Numbered from the stretch's first letter, positions 1-9,262 are shown. The stretch: DNA of 64,000 nucleotides from Arcobacter sp. F155 (GCF_004116455.1 NZ_PDJU01000013.1:17567-81566); one strand, 5' to 3'. Numbers and translations are program-made. The notes: generated by a model from the letters alone, not told the origin.

Positions 1-701
1 GAAGACTCAGAAGCACCTGCATTAACTACAACAGTATAATCCATTGCTCCACCCTCTTCTAAAGTTCTAACAACGTTAGCTACAGAAGATGATTTTTGAC
101 CGATTGCAACATAAATACATACTACATCTTCACCTTTTTGGTTAAGAATTGTATCAATTGCAACAGTTGTTTTACCAGTTTGTCTATCACCAATAATAAG
201 CTCTCTTTGCCCTCTTCCGATTGGAACTAGTGCATCAATTGCTTTAATACCAGTTTGTAATGGCTCATGAACAGATTTTCTAGCCATGATTCCAGGAGCT
301 TTTTCCTCAACGAATCTTGACTCAGCTGCTTCAATAGTACCTTTACCATCAATTGGCTCACCAAGTGCATTAACAACTCTTCCAACCATACCTTCACCAA
401 CTGGTGTTTCTAATAGTTTTCCAAGTCTCTTACAAGAAGAACCTTCTCTTAATCCTTCACCAGAACCAAGAACAACAACACCAACAGAAGCTTCTTCTAA
501 GTTAGATGCTAATCCTCTTTCTCCGTTTTCGAATTCAACAAGCTCCCCAGCCATTACATTTTTAAGACCATAAACTTGAGCAATACCATCTGCAAATGAG
601 ATGATCTTCCCAGTTTCGTTAACGTCTACATTTAATTCAAAGTTATCAATTCTTTCTTTAATGATAGAACTGATTTCATCTGCTTGAATTTTTACACCCA
701 T
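1..701 (-). CDS. atpA: ATP synthase F1 subunit alpha (3' part beyond window)
   Basis: Alpha subunit of the F1 catalytic head of ATP synthase, on the cytoplasmic face of the membrane. Only the first 233 codons are present; the rest lies before base 1. The ATG at 701-699 follows an AAGGAGAT ribosome site with good spacing, and the protein opens [14 protein letters not shown]. The nucleotide-binding P-loop GDRQTGKT is visible near residue 170. It is the last gene seen of the atpF'-atpF-atpH-atpA run, starting 21 bases after atpH. The family assignment is secure; only the C-terminal end is unknown. Confidence 0.97.
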   Translation of the reverse strand, partial: MGVKIQADEISSIIKERIDNFELNVDVNETGKIISFADGIAQVYGLKNVMAGELVEFENGERGLASNLEEASVGVVVLGSGEGLREGSSCKRLGKLLETPVGEGMVGRVVNALGEPIDGKGTIEAAESRFVEEKAPGIMARKSVHEPLQTGIKAIDALVPIGRGQRELIIGDRQTGKTTVAIDTILNQKGEDVVCIYVAIGQKSSSVANVVRTLEEGGAMDYTVVVNAGASES

Positions 702-722
702 TCAATATCTCCTTTATAAGTT

Positions 723-1253
723 CTAAACTGCTTTTAAAATATGTTCAATCATTTGTGACTTAAGTCTATCTTTTGAGAATGAAATCTCAACACCTAGACT
801 ATCAATATCAACTTTGATACCGTCGTAATCACAAACATTTTGTGATAGTGATAATTGTACATTGAATTTTTCACTAAATTTTTTCTCAATAGTAGAGATA
901 TAATCAGTTGATAATTCTTTGTTACAATATACTACACCAGTATATGAATTATTCATTTTTGCAACTTGTGATTCTAATTCACTTGTAATTGCAGGAATAA
1001 TTTCAAGTCTTTTCTTTGTTCCTAATAATTTAACAAGATTTGTTAATTCAGCACTTGCATTATCTACAAATGATAAAACTAATTTAACCTTATCTTCTGA
1101 GTTTACTTCAGAAGAAGTAACAATAGAAATAAACTTATCTTCTCCATAAGCTGAAGAAATAGTTTTTAAATCATTACAAATAGCAGTTGCAGACTCAACG
1201 TCTCTACCATCTATTAATGCTTTTACATATCTTTTTGCTATTAAATCATTCAT
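723..1253 (-). CDS. atpH: ATP synthase F1 subunit delta
   Basis: Delta subunit, which ties the F1 head to the peripheral stalk of ATP synthase. At 176 aa it has the usual length for the family. The N-terminal MNDLIAKRYVKALI and the C-terminal basic segment ending SQMIEHILKAV match delta/OSCP proteins. Its ATG overlaps the atpF stop by one base (TAATG), which implies translational coupling. The position between atpF and atpA confirms the call. Confidence 0.95.
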   Translation of the reverse strand: MNDLIAKRYVKALIDGRDVESATAICNDLKTISSAYGEDKFISIVTSSEVNSEDKVKLVLSFVDNASAELTNLVKLLGTKKRLEIIPAITSELESQVAKMNNSYTGVVYCNKELSTDYISTIEKKFSEKFNVQLSLSQNVCDYDGIKVDIDSLGVEISFSKDRLKSQMIEHILKAV

Positions 1254-1771
1254 TATGCAACCTTCTTAAGTACGATGTTAGCTAACTCATCTTGAGTTAA
1301 TGAAACATTATCAGAGCTTAATAGCTCTTCAAGAACTTCAGAAACAATTTGTTTCTTAGCTTTTGACATTTCAATTTTTACTTTCTCATCGAAACCTTTA
1401 TCAAGGTTTGCAATTTCTGCATCTACAGCATCTGCAACTCTTTTCTTAACAGAGTCAACATCAGCTTTTGCATTTTCAACAATTTCATTTGCTAATTTTT
1501 TTGCTTCTTCTAACTTGTTAGCAGCATCTTCTACTTTATCTTGAGAAGCTTTTAAAGTATCTTGTACTTTGTCAAGTTCTGCTTGAATTGAAGCAGTTCT
1601 ACCAGCAAAAAAAGCTTTTAACTTATCTGCTAATAGGTACCATATGATACCAGCAAAAATAATAAAGTTAACGGTTCTTTGTACGATATCGTAATTTGTC
1701 TCCGCACCTTCAGCTGAAGCTAATAACGCCATAGGAGTTAAAGCTAATCCAAGTAATAATAATTTTTTCAA
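1253..1771 (-). CDS. atpF: ATP synthase Fo subunit b
   Basis: Peripheral-stalk subunit b, 172 aa. A signal-like N terminus (residues 1-20) is followed by a membrane segment around residues 30-48 and then a long charged coiled coil rich in Lys, Glu and Ala. In Campylobacterota the b subunit often carries such an N-terminal leader. It overlaps atpH by one base and starts 14 bases after b'. The paired b/b' arrangement suggests a heterodimeric stalk, which is inference from gene content. Confidence 0.94.
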   Translation of the reverse strand: MKKLLLLGLALTPMALLASAEGAETNYDIVQRTVNFIIFAGIIWYLLADKLKAFFAGRTASIQAELDKVQDTLKASQDKVEDAANKLEEAKKLANEIVENAKADVDSVKKRVADAVDAEIANLDKGFDEKVKIEMSKAKKQIVSEVLEELLSSDNVSLTQDELANIVLKKVA

Positions 1772-1785
1772 CCCTAACCTCCTAA

Positions 1786-2208
1786 TTAAATCGAGCTAAT
1801 CTTAGCTTTTAAGCTCTCATTAAATTGAGGCATTGCAGCAACTAATGATTCTTTTAAAGCTCTTGTTTCGTCTTCAAGCTCTTTAGTGAACTTAAGAGAC
1901 TTAGCTTCTAATTCCTCTTTAGCACTCGCAAGTTTAGCATCAGCTATTTCTTTAGCTTCATTGTATGCTTGGTCTCTGATAGCAGCTGCTTCTTTTTTAG
2001 CTTCAGCAATCACGTGGCTTGCTTCTTCTAACATACCGTCTACGTCAGCAGAGTTTGATTGAGCATTTTCTAAATCTTTCTTAATAGATTTATCTCTATC
2101 ATCCATATGCTTTAATAGGGGTACAAATAGACAACTGTTAAGTCTTGCAACAACAAAAAGAAAGATTATTGCTGTGCTAAGCAATAATACAGGACTTATG
2201 TCTAACAT
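1786..2208 (-). CDS. atpF': ATP synthase Fo subunit b' (second b subunit)
   Basis: Second peripheral-stalk subunit, 140 aa. One membrane helix (about residues 5-25, VLLLSTAIIFLFVVARL) is followed by an uninterrupted coiled coil to the C terminus. The gene starts with ATG behind GGAGG. It is the first gene of the visible ATP synthase block and lies about 100 bases after parB, so the block may be read both from parAB and from a promoter in that gap. The parB-atpF' junction is a conserved order in Campylobacterota. Confidence 0.92.
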   Translation of the reverse strand: MLDISPVLLLSTAIIFLFVVARLNSCLFVPLLKHMDDRDKSIKKDLENAQSNSADVDGMLEEASHVIAEAKKEAAAIRDQAYNEAKEIADAKLASAKEELEAKSLKFTKELEDETRALKESLVAAMPQFNESLKAKISSI

Positions 2209-2312
2209 TCATTCCTCCATATTTTTTACAGTTTAGTTTGACTAAAACTGCTTAAATTTTATCTAAAACAAGTATAAAATTATATTAAAAGGAGGAATTC
2301 TAAGAAAGAATT

Positions 2313-3173
2313 TTAGAAAGTGTTACGAAAGTAATTAGAAATCTTCTCAATATCCTCTTGAGATTTAATTTCTATCTTAAAATAGTTCTTTTCAGCTTTA
2401 ACTTTTAGGTCACTTTTTTGTAGGTTTTCAATTACATTATCAAGTGGTTTAAAGTCATAGTTTTTTGAAGATTTTGGATTCTTCTTTGCAGGCTTTTTAT
2501 CCCCCGTTTTTAGGCTTCTGATTAAACTTTCAGTCTCTCTTACTGATAGTTTTTGGCCGATAATAGAATCTGCAATTTTTACTTGTGTTTCATCATCAAG
2601 TCCAAGCATAACTTTTGCATGTCCAGCAGTTATTTTATCATTTGCTAAAAGCTGTTGTACATATGAGCATAATTGTAACAGTCTTAAGGTATTAGTAATT
2701 GAAGCTCTACTTTTAAATACTTTTTTTGATAACTCATCATGTGTAATATTATGCTCATTGATTAATTGAGCATACGAGAATGCTAATTCAATAATATTTA
2801 AATCATCTCTTTGAATATTCTCTATTAATGCTAATTCTCTTAGTTTGAAATCTTCAATATTTACAATTGTAGCTTTGATAGTTTCTAAGTTAGCAAGTTT
2901 ATGAGCTCTTAATCTTCTTTCACCTGCTACTAAAATATAACCATCATCTTCTTCAATTACAGTAACTGGCTGAATTAAGCCATGTTCTACAATAGAATCT
3001 GATAGCTCTTTTAATTTATCTTGATCAAATATTTTTCTAGGTTGATTTGGGTTTGGCTTTACTTTTTCAACTTCAATCTCAATAATTTTTCCATATCTAG
3101 ATTCACTATTTGAGTTTCCATAAGCAGTCTCAACTTCACCTAATAATTCTCCAAGTCCTCTACCTAATGCCAT
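2313..3173 (-). CDS. parB: Chromosome partitioning protein ParB
   Basis: CTP-dependent DNA clamp that loads at parS sites and works with ParA in chromosome segregation. The 286 aa protein shows the ParB N domain from about residue 30 (VKPNPNQPRKIFD), the GERRLRAHKLA motif near residues 84-94, the arginine-rich LIENIQRDDLN box, and a helix-turn-helix around residues 135-170. The C-terminal dimerisation part is short and lysine-rich. It lies 29 bases behind parA in the same transcript. No parS site was identified by eye. Confidence 0.96.
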   Translation of the reverse strand: MALGRGLGELLGEVETAYGNSNSESRYGKIIEIEVEKVKPNPNQPRKIFDQDKLKELSDSIVEHGLIQPVTVIEEDDGYILVAGERRLRAHKLANLETIKATIVNIEDFKLRELALIENIQRDDLNIIELAFSYAQLINEHNITHDELSKKVFKSRASITNTLRLLQLCSYVQQLLANDKITAGHAKVMLGLDDETQVKIADSIIGQKLSVRETESLIRSLKTGDKKPAKKNPKSSKNYDFKPLDNVIENLQKSDLKVKAEKNYFKIEIKSQEDIEKISNYFRNTF

Positions 3174-3202
3174 ATTATAATCCTAATATTAAATTAAATA
3201 AA

Positions 3203-3979
3203 TTATCCAGCAATTGCACGTGCTAGATTTGTATATGCTTTTGTTCCTGCAGCCATTGAATCATAAAGCATGATTGGCTTACCAAAACTTGGGCTTTCTG
3301 CTAGTTTGATATTTCTAGGAATAACAACATATGAACTTTCATCTACTTTAAATAGTTTACTCTCAAAATGCTGTGCTAAGTCTGCAAAAACTTGCTTAGA
3401 CAGGTTGTTTTGAGCACTATACATAGTAGGAAGGAAACCTCTAATTTGTAACTGTCTATTAATAGTTTGCTTAACTAACTTAATAGTATTTAATAGCTGT
3501 GCTAATCCTTCAAGTGCAAAGAATTCACACTGAATTGGTATTAAAACAGAATTAGATGCACTTAATGTATTAATTGTAATTGGTCCTAATGCAGGAGGTG
3601 AATCAATTATTATATAATCATAATCTTTTTTAACAGGGTCAATTTTTCTTTTTAAAACTAACTCTCTGTCTTTCATATTTTTATAGAACTCTTTTTCAAT
3701 TCCTACTAAGCCAATATTTGAAGGTGCTACTTTTAAGTTTTCAATTTCAGAGTCAAGTACGATTTCTGTTAACTCTTTTGTTCCAAGCATAACATGGTAA
3801 ATATTGTACTCATATGTATCTCTTTGAAAACCTAATGATGTAGTTGCATTAGCTTGTGGATCAGCATCTATTAATAAAACTTTTTTACCTTCTAGTGCTA
3901 GTGCAGCACTTAGGTTTACAGCAGTAGTAGTTTTTCCTACCCCACCTTTTTGATTTGCAATTGCAATAACTTCAGTCAT
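3203..3979 (-). CDS. parA: Chromosome partitioning ATPase ParA (Soj)
   Basis: Deviant Walker-A ATPase that binds nucleoid DNA and drives ParB-parS movement. The deviant P-loop KGGVGKTTTA is at residues 11-20, Walker A' is at LLIDADPQANAT, and Walker B is at YIIIDSPPAL. At 258 aa it is the short chromosomal form without an N-terminal DNA-binding domain. The ATG overlaps the end of birA by four bases (ATGA). Together with parB and the atp genes it forms a single minus-strand run. Confidence 0.97.
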   Translation of the reverse strand: MTEVIAIANQKGGVGKTTTAVNLSAALALEGKKVLLIDADPQANATTSLGFQRDTYEYNIYHVMLGTKELTEIVLDSEIENLKVAPSNIGLVGIEKEFYKNMKDRELVLKRKIDPVKKDYDYIIIDSPPALGPITINTLSASNSVLIPIQCEFFALEGLAQLLNTIKLVKQTINRQLQIRGFLPTMYSAQNNLSKQVFADLAQHFESKLFKVDESSYVVIPRNIKLAESPSFGKPIMLYDSMAAGTKAYTNLARAIAG

Positions 3980-4611
3980 CTTAAACTAAAAACCTTTTTA
4001 TCGTCAATTTGTATAGAACCATCACTATTTAAAATGGCATTTTCCAATGAAATTTTTTTATTTTCAATTGTAGCTTTGTATTTTCTACTCTTTTGGAATT
4101 CTATCTGAAAATAGTTAAAGATTTCCTTCCAAGATGATTTTTTTTCTAAACTTTTAAAATATAATTTTAATATATACATTTTATCAATTTTTATGTCTAA
4201 AGCACCAAAATCACTATTTATATGCTCTAAATTTAAGCCTATGCCACAATAAAGTAAATCTTTTGTTGCAGTTGTAATTGTTCCACCTATTTTTTTATTA
4301 TCAATGTAAAAATCATTTGGCCACTTCAACCAAAGTTTTGAACCTTGACTTTGTAAAACTTCTTTTAATATATATGAAAAATAGATTGAAGCACTTTGCA
4401 GTTGTAAATCATCTGGCAAATCATTTTTAGATATAACAAAAGAGAAAAAAAGATTACCTTCCTTCCCTTCCCATGAGTTTCCTCTACTTCCAATTCCATT
4501 ACTTTGATAATCTGCTGAAACACAAATAGCATTTGTAAAACCATCTTTTTTAATAAGCTCTTTTAAGTAAGTATGTGTTGAATCAACTTCTTTTAAATTT
4601 ATTATTTCCAT
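3976..4611 (-). CDS. birA: Biotin--[acetyl-CoA-carboxylase] ligase
   Basis: Activates biotin as biotinyl-5'-AMP and transfers it to the biotin carboxyl carrier protein. At 211 aa it contains only the catalytic domain and lacks the DNA-binding winged helix of the E. coli repressor form, so it should not regulate biotin genes. The biotin-binding loop reads GIGSRGNSW (residues 39-47) and the catalytic lysine motif is LKWPNDFYIDNKKIGG. It is the first gene of the minus run and overlaps parA by four bases. Confidence 0.93.
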   Translation of the reverse strand: MEIINLKEVDSTHTYLKELIKKDGFTNAICVSADYQSNGIGSRGNSWEGKEGNLFFSFVISKNDLPDDLQLQSASIYFSYILKEVLQSQGSKLWLKWPNDFYIDNKKIGGTITTATKDLLYCGIGLNLEHINSDFGALDIKIDKMYILKLYFKSLEKKSSWKEIFNYFQIEFQKSRKYKATIENKKISLENAILNSDGSIQIDDKKVFSLR

Positions 4612-4680
4612 AAATCATTATACATAATTATTTTTCAAGACATTATTAAATATAATCGTTATAAAAAGAGAAGACACACT

Positions 4681-5574
4681 ATGCTAGATCCAGTTTTACC
4701 AATAGCTTTATACTTAGCTTTTGGTTATTTATTCAAAATCTTTTTCAAAGACAATTCTAAAGACCTTGTAGAGTTTATTATCTACTTTTCTCTTCCTGCA
4801 ATTGTATTTGCTAAAATCTATCCTTTAGAGTTGACATATGAAACATTAGAACTGATTTTTATGTTTAATACAATCATTTTAGGTAACCTATTATTAGCTT
4901 ATTTTGTAGGGAAATTACTCAAACTAGATAAAAAAGTACTTGCTACATTTATGATTGTTGCAACTTTTGGAAACACATCATTTATAGGTCTGTCTTATAT
5001 AGATACTTTCTATGGGCAAGATTATGTAGTATATGCTCTTATTTATGACCTATTTGGTTCATTCTTACTTCTTGTTAGTTTAGGTATGATTATTATCAAT
5101 TGGGGAAGTGGACAACATGTAAACTTTAGAGGAATTGCAAAAAGTGTAATCTTCTTCCCACCTATTATTATGTTCTTTTTAACAGTATTTGCTAAAAACT
5201 TTGAGATGCCTCAGTTTGTTATGAATACAATGGAAACTATTGGTGCCACACTAGTTCCTATTGCTATGATTGCAATTGGTATGAAATTAGAACTTAAAAA
5301 TATTTTTTATAAATTAAATGTAGTGACAACTGCCATTGTTATAAAAATGTTTGTTGTACCAGTAATTGTACTAATAGCTTTCTCAATTTTCTATAACTTA
5401 GATGATACTTGGAGTAAAACTACTATTTTAGAAGCAGCAATGCCACCTATGACTATGGCTGTAGTTTTAGCTATAAAAGGTGGACTTGATGAAAGATTAG
5501 CAATAAATGCTTTAGTTATTGGAGTATTGTTATCTTTACTAAGTGTTACAGGATTTTACTACTACCTAGGGTAG
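4681..5574 (+). CDS. AEC family permease (auxin efflux carrier-like)
   Basis: Integral membrane protein of 297 aa with about ten hydrophobic segments and the two-half arrangement of the AEC (auxin efflux carrier) family. The second half has the conserved MPPMTMAVVLA stretch. Bacterial members move organic acids such as malate or malonate, but the substrate cannot be read from the sequence. It is divergent from birA and convergent with fmt. Its TAG stop falls inside a 27-base palindrome. Confidence 0.85.
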   Translation: MLDPVLPIALYLAFGYLFKIFFKDNSKDLVEFIIYFSLPAIVFAKIYPLELTYETLELIFMFNTIILGNLLLAYFVGKLLKLDKKVLATFMIVATFGNTSFIGLSYIDTFYGQDYVVYALIYDLFGSFLLLVSLGMIIINWGSGQHVNFRGIAKSVIFFPPIIMFFLTVFAKNFEMPQFVMNTMETIGATLVPIAMIAIGMKLELKNIFYKLNVVTTAIVIKMFVVPVIVLIAFSIFYNLDDTWSKTTILEAAMPPMTMAVVLAIKGGLDERLAINALVIGVLLSLLSVTGFYYYLG

Positions 5575-5581
5575 TAGTAAA
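5555..5581. terminator. 27-base palindrome between convergent genes
   Basis: A perfect 12-bp inverted repeat (5555-5566 with 5570-5581) has a three-base loop and includes the stop codon of the AEC permease. It ends just before the fmt stop. No T-run follows on either strand, so it is not a textbook intrinsic terminator, but the position suggests a shared bidirectional 3' end. Confidence 0.55.
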
Positions 5582-5582
5582 C

Positions 5583-6503
5583 TTACTGTAAAATATCACC
5601 AGCAGATACTCTTTTCCCCTTTAAAAAATCCACTGCGTTAATAGCTTTTTTTGATGGAGCTTGTAGAGTCTTAACTTCAATAGAACCTTTTTTACAAGCA
5701 ATTACTACAGAGTCTTTATTTAGTTCAAGGATTGTTCCTTCTTCATTTGAAGAGTTTTCTTCTACTAGTTTTACATCTTTTAATTTTAAGCCACTCTCTA
5801 AGAAAATACCAGGCCAAAAAGAATAAGCTTTATACTTTAAATATAGTTTTTTTGCACTTGATAAATCTACTAAGCCATGCTCTTTTTTGATTTTTTTACA
5901 AAAACTCACTTCTGCTTCATTTTGCTTTTTAGGATTTATCTTTTCATAGTTATCTAAAGTTGTAATAGTTAAGTTTGCAGCTATATCTGATAACTTATTA
6001 AATGCTTCAACAACATCCATAGTAGGAGTTATTTTTAAGTACTCTAAACCTAAAATATCTCCACTATCAAGCCCTTCTTCCATTAGCATAGAAGTTACAC
6101 CTGTATATTCATCATCATTTAATAATGATTCTTGAATAGGACTTGCACCTCTATACTTTGGTAAAAGTGAAGCGTGAAGATTAATACAAGGAGCAATATC
6201 TAAAATCTCTTTTGGTAATATTTGTCCATATGCAGCAACGATAATAAAATCAGGATTTAAAGCTTTAATCTCTTCTTCTACTTCTTTATTTCCTCTTAAT
6301 TTTAAAGGCTGAAAAACTGGAATATCTAAAGAGTTATCTAAACAAAACTGTTTAATATGTGGTGCTGTTAAAACTTGTTTTCTTCCAACTGGTTTATCTG
6401 GTTGAGTATATAAAGCAACTACTTCATAAGAGCTATTAAGTAATCTCTCAAAAATTTTAGTTGCATAGTCTGGTGTACCCATAAATACAATTCGTTTAGA
6501 CAT
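5583..6503 (-). CDS. fmt: Methionyl-tRNA formyltransferase
   Basis: Formylates initiator Met-tRNA using 10-formyl-tetrahydrofolate. The 306 aa protein has the usual length and begins SKRIVFMGTPDYATKIFE. The catalytic triad is visible as N108, H110 (NLHASLLPKYRGASP) and D146 (EEGLDSGDIL). The C-terminal OB-fold domain covers about residues 205-306. It lies 51 bases downstream of proB on the same strand, separated by a small hairpin. Confidence 0.97.
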   Translation of the reverse strand: MSKRIVFMGTPDYATKIFERLLNSSYEVVALYTQPDKPVGRKQVLTAPHIKQFCLDNSLDIPVFQPLKLRGNKEVEEEIKALNPDFIIVAAYGQILPKEILDIAPCINLHASLLPKYRGASPIQESLLNDDEYTGVTSMLMEEGLDSGDILGLEYLKITPTMDVVEAFNKLSDIAANLTITTLDNYEKINPKKQNEAEVSFCKKIKKEHGLVDLSSAKKLYLKYKAYSFWPGIFLESGLKLKDVKLVEENSSNEEGTILELNKDSVVIACKKGSIEVKTLQAPSKKAINAVDFLKGKRVSAGDILQ

Positions 6504-6522
6504 ACTTTCTATCCTTTTTGCT

Positions 6523-6545
6523 AGCTTCTCACAGAAGGAGAAGCT
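6523..6545 (-). other. Hairpin between proB and fmt
   Basis: Inverted repeat AGCTTCTC / GAGAAGCT with a seven-base loop in the 51-base gap between proB and fmt, just upstream of the fmt ribosome site (AAAAAGGAT). It lacks a T-run. It may be a processing site or a weak attenuator; this is inference. Confidence 0.4.
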
Positions 6546-6554
6546 TATAAAATA

Positions 6555-7325
6555 TTAGATTTGTTTTTTAAATAGTGTTCCGCTTTTATGATTTTCATCA
6601 ACTAAAAAATCATATGCATTTGTTAAATCAAAACCAGATGATAGATACATCATCTTATTTCTCTTTAGTAAGAAGTTTGCAGCTTTTAGTTTTGTAACTA
6701 TTCCACCTGTTGCAAACTCAGAGTTTGGAGTATGTTTCATTTCTAATTCTTCATCTTCAATGAAATTAACTACTTTTCTCATTTTAGCATCTGGATTCTC
6801 ATGAGGGTTTGAATCATATAAACCATCTACATCAGAAAGTATTGCTAAGATGTCTGCATCAAAGAAGTGCGCAGCATGGGCTGCTAATTGGTCATTATCC
6901 CCAAATAAAAGCTCTTCATTTGCAATAACATCATTTTCATTTAAAATTGGAATAATGTCATTACTTAAAAGTATTTCCATAACACCTTTTGCATTTGCAG
7001 ATCTTTTTCTTGAATCAAAATCATCTTCTACTAAAAGCATTTGAGCACATTTTAAACCATGTTCTCTAAATCTTTTTTTATAATGTTTCATCAGTAAAGG
7101 TTGCCCAATAGCAGCTAATGCTTGTCTATTTAAAATCTGAGTACGGTCTAAATCTAAAGCTGTATTTCCAGCAGCTACTGCACCAGATGAAACTAAGATA
7201 ACTTCTAATTTTTTTTCATTTTTTAATTTTGCTATTAAATCAACTAAATTGTTTAATCTTTCAATTGCTAAAACACTGCCTTCTCTTAGAACAGCACTTC
7301 CTACTTTAATAACAACTCTTTTCAT
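6555..7325 (-). CDS. proB: Glutamate 5-kinase, short form without PUA domain
   Basis: First step of proline synthesis: phosphorylation of glutamate to glutamyl 5-phosphate. The 256 aa protein contains the amino acid kinase fold only ([13 protein letters not shown] start; SSGAVAAG near residue 47; ENDVIANEELLFGDND around residues 134-149; ATGGIVTKL near residue 205). The E. coli enzyme is about 367 aa because it adds a C-terminal PUA domain, which is absent here. Its ATG overlaps the obgE stop by one base. proA is not in the window. Confidence 0.95.
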   Translation of the reverse strand: MKRVVIKVGSAVLREGSVLAIERLNNLVDLIAKLKNEKKLEVILVSSGAVAAGNTALDLDRTQILNRQALAAIGQPLLMKHYKKRFREHGLKCAQMLLVEDDFDSRKRSANAKGVMEILLSNDIIPILNENDVIANEELLFGDNDQLAAHAAHFFDADILAILSDVDGLYDSNPHENPDAKMRKVVNFIEDEELEMKHTPNSEFATGGIVTKLKAANFLLKRNKMMYLSSGFDLTNAYDFLVDENHKSGTLFKKQI

Positions 7326-8416
7326 TACTTTTTTTGTCCTATTAATTCATATAAAGCAAATCTAATTGACTCAGTATTTAAATGAGTCACAGATGAGATT
7401 GGCAATACAAAAAATGGTTTATTCTCATCAAATTTTGAGTAAGTTAAATCTTGTACATAATATGGTAATGATTTATCAAAACCATAAGAGTTTTCACTTG
7501 ATACTTCTAAACCAATAGCTTCAATAAACTCTTTAATATCAGCTTCTAAATCTTCTCCATAATATGCATCAGTTTTAGTTAATGCAATTGCGAAGTTTCT
7601 TCCACTTAATTCAGTTGAGAACTTTTTAACCTCTTCTTTTAAAACTTCATACTGCTCTGTAGTCGTTCTATAATTTGCAATATCAATCGTAAATAATAAA
7701 GTTTTTGTTCTTTCTATATGTCTTAAGAACTCTAAACCTAATCCTTTTCCATCACTTGCACCATCAATAATTCCTGGAATATCTGCCATAACAAATGAGT
7801 TGTAATCTCCAACTTCAACAACTCCAAGTTTTGGAGTTAAAGTTGTAAACTCATAGTTTGCAATTTCAGGTGATGCATTTGATGTAGTAGAAATAAGTGT
7901 AGATTTCCCAACATTTGGATAACCAACTAATCCTACATCTGCAATAAGTTTTAACTCAAGTCTAATCTCTTTGCTTTCACCTGGTAATCCTGGTTGAGAA
8001 TAAGTAGGTCTTTGATTTCTTGAATTTTTAAAGTGAGTATTACCTAATCCACCTTTTCCACCTTCTAGGAAAACTTCTCTTTGTCCTTCTTCTAAAAGGT
8101 CAAGTAATACTTCATTTGTTTCATTATCAATTATTTGTGTTCCAGGAGGTACAGCTAAAACCATTGGCTGAGCAGATTTTCCAGTTCTTCTTCCACCTTC
8201 TCCTTGCTTACCATTGTCAGCTTTTAATATCTTTCTTCCCTTATACCATGATAGAGTATCTGTATTACTATCTACTAGAAATACAACATCTCCACCTTTT
8301 CCACCATCTCCACCATCAGGTCCACCTTTGATAACAAACTTTTCTCTTCTAAATGAAGAACAACCTTGTCCACCTTTTCCTGAGGTTACGGTAAATTTTA
8401 CACTATCTACAAACAC
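7325..8416 (-). CDS. obgE: GTPase ObgE/CgtA
   Basis: Ribosome-associated GTPase involved in 50S assembly and stress control. The glycine-rich Obg fold fills residues 1-157. The G domain starts with P-loop GYPNVGKST (165-173) and has the [16 protein letters not shown] switch region and a TKTD specificity motif. At 363 aa it has no long acidic C-terminal tail. ATG follows AAAAAAGGAT. Its leader, after the rpmA terminator, holds a strong minus-strand hairpin. Confidence 0.96.
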   Translation of the reverse strand: MFVDSVKFTVTSGKGGQGCSSFRREKFVIKGGPDGGDGGKGGDVVFLVDSNTDTLSWYKGRKILKADNGKQGEGGRRTGKSAQPMVLAVPPGTQIIDNETNEVLLDLLEEGQREVFLEGGKGGLGNTHFKNSRNQRPTYSQPGLPGESKEIRLELKLIADVGLVGYPNVGKSTLISTTSNASPEIANYEFTTLTPKLGVVEVGDYNSFVMADIPGIIDGASDGKGLGLEFLRHIERTKTLLFTIDIANYRTTTEQYEVLKEEVKKFSTELSGRNFAIALTKTDAYYGEDLEADIKEFIEAIGLEVSSENSYGFDKSLPYYVQDLTYSKFDENKPFFVLPISSVTHLNTESIRFALYELIGQKK

Positions 8417-8448
8417 ATTAAATCCTTTTTTAAATGTTTATTAAATAA

Positions 8449-8491
8449 GGCTCCTTATAAAACCCATTAGTAAGGGGACTTACAAGGAACC
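8449..8491 (-). promoter_or_regulatory. Long hairpin in the obgE leader
   Basis: In minus-strand RNA, 8491-8480 pairs with 8449-8460 through 12 consecutive base pairs, two of them G-U. A further CCC/GGG helix lies inside (8477-8475 with 8463-8465). The wobble pairs work only in the minus-strand transcript, which favours an RNA role in the obgE leader. It lies about 33 bases before the obgE ATG, after the rpmA terminator, and has no T-run. Confidence 0.45.
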
Positions 8492-8507
8492 TAGAATACT
8501 TTTTAAA

Positions 8508-8544
8508 CTAAAAAAGGGTGTAGGCAAAATGCACTACACCCTTT
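8508..8544 (-). terminator. Intrinsic terminator after rplU-rpmA
   Basis: Read on the minus strand, 8544-8534 (AAAGGGTGTAG) pairs with 8523-8513 to give an 11-bp stem with a ten-base loop, followed by a run of six T. It lies 26 bases after the rpmA stop. This is a standard rho-independent terminator that separates the ribosomal operon from obgE. Confidence 0.85.
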
Positions 8545-8569
8545 GAGAAAATTGTTTTGATTAAACTTT

Positions 8570-8824
8570 TTATGAAGCGTATACAGAAACTTTTTTTCTA
8601 GTTTTACTTTTTACTTCAAATTTAACAACACCATCAACTAGTGCATAAATTGTATGATCTTTACCGATCCCTACATTTTCTCCACAGTGTACTTTTGTAC
8701 CTCTTTGTCTAATAATGATGTTACCAGCTCTAACTGTTTCTCCACCAAATTTCTTAACACCAAGTCTTTTTCCAGCTGAATCTCTATTATTTTGAGTACT
8801 TCCTTGACCTTTCTTGTGAGCCAT
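8570..8824 (-). CDS. rpmA: 50S ribosomal protein L27
   Basis: Ribosomal protein bL27 (84 aa), which reaches the peptidyl-transferase centre with its N-terminal tail. The start [16 protein letters not shown] matches the family without the cleavable extension found in Firmicutes. It lies 16 bases behind rplU, the usual pair, and is followed by an intrinsic terminator. Confidence 0.98.
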   Translation of the reverse strand: MAHKKGQGSTQNNRDSAGKRLGVKKFGGETVRAGNIIIRQRGTKVHCGENVGIGKDHTIYALVDGVVKFEVKSKTRKKVSVYAS

Positions 8825-8840
8825 TTCTTATCTCCTTAAA

Positions 8841-9158
8841 TTATGCAGCGATTTTAGTAATTCTAATTTTTGTGAAGCTCTTTCTGAAACCTCTTTTTAA
8901 CTTAGAATCTTTTCTTCTTCTTTTTTTGTAAATGATAACTTTTTTAGCTCTATTTACACCAGTTCCATCTAATACAACTTCTGCTTCTACTTTTGCAGAA
9001 GAAACAGCATCACCAGTTTTTAATTCACCATCATTAACAGCTAAAACATCAGTGATTTCAAGAGTTTCTTTAGCAGCTTGACCAGTATAATCGATATCTA
9101 AAACATCACCTTCAGTTACTTTATACTGCTTACCACCACACTTAATAATTGCGTACAT
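8841..9158 (-). CDS. rplU: 50S ribosomal protein L21
   Basis: Ribosomal protein bL21 (105 aa), binding 23S rRNA. The N terminus [14 protein letters not shown] and the basic [15 protein letters not shown] stretch near residues 78-92 are typical. It is first in the rplU-rpmA operon. The 104-base gap upstream to the RidA gene should hold its promoter; no convincing -35/-10 pair was picked. Confidence 0.98.
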   Translation of the reverse strand: MYAIIKCGGKQYKVTEGDVLDIDYTGQAAKETLEITDVLAVNDGELKTGDAVSSAKVEAEVVLDGTGVNRAKKVIIYKKRRRKDSKLKRGFRKSFTKIRITKIAA

Positions 9159-9262
9159 ATTTATTCCTCTAACTTATCAATTCTTTATTAACTTTTTTGC
9201 TTTAACGGGACGAAATACTATCTAATTGTAGTTTAAAGTTTCTTTAAGCGTAAAAGTTTATT

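Noticed and set aside
286..573. Plus-strand frames inside atpA, purL, clpB, yidC and other genes
   Set aside because: All are antisense shadows of well-supported genes, with no ribosome site or recognisable motif.
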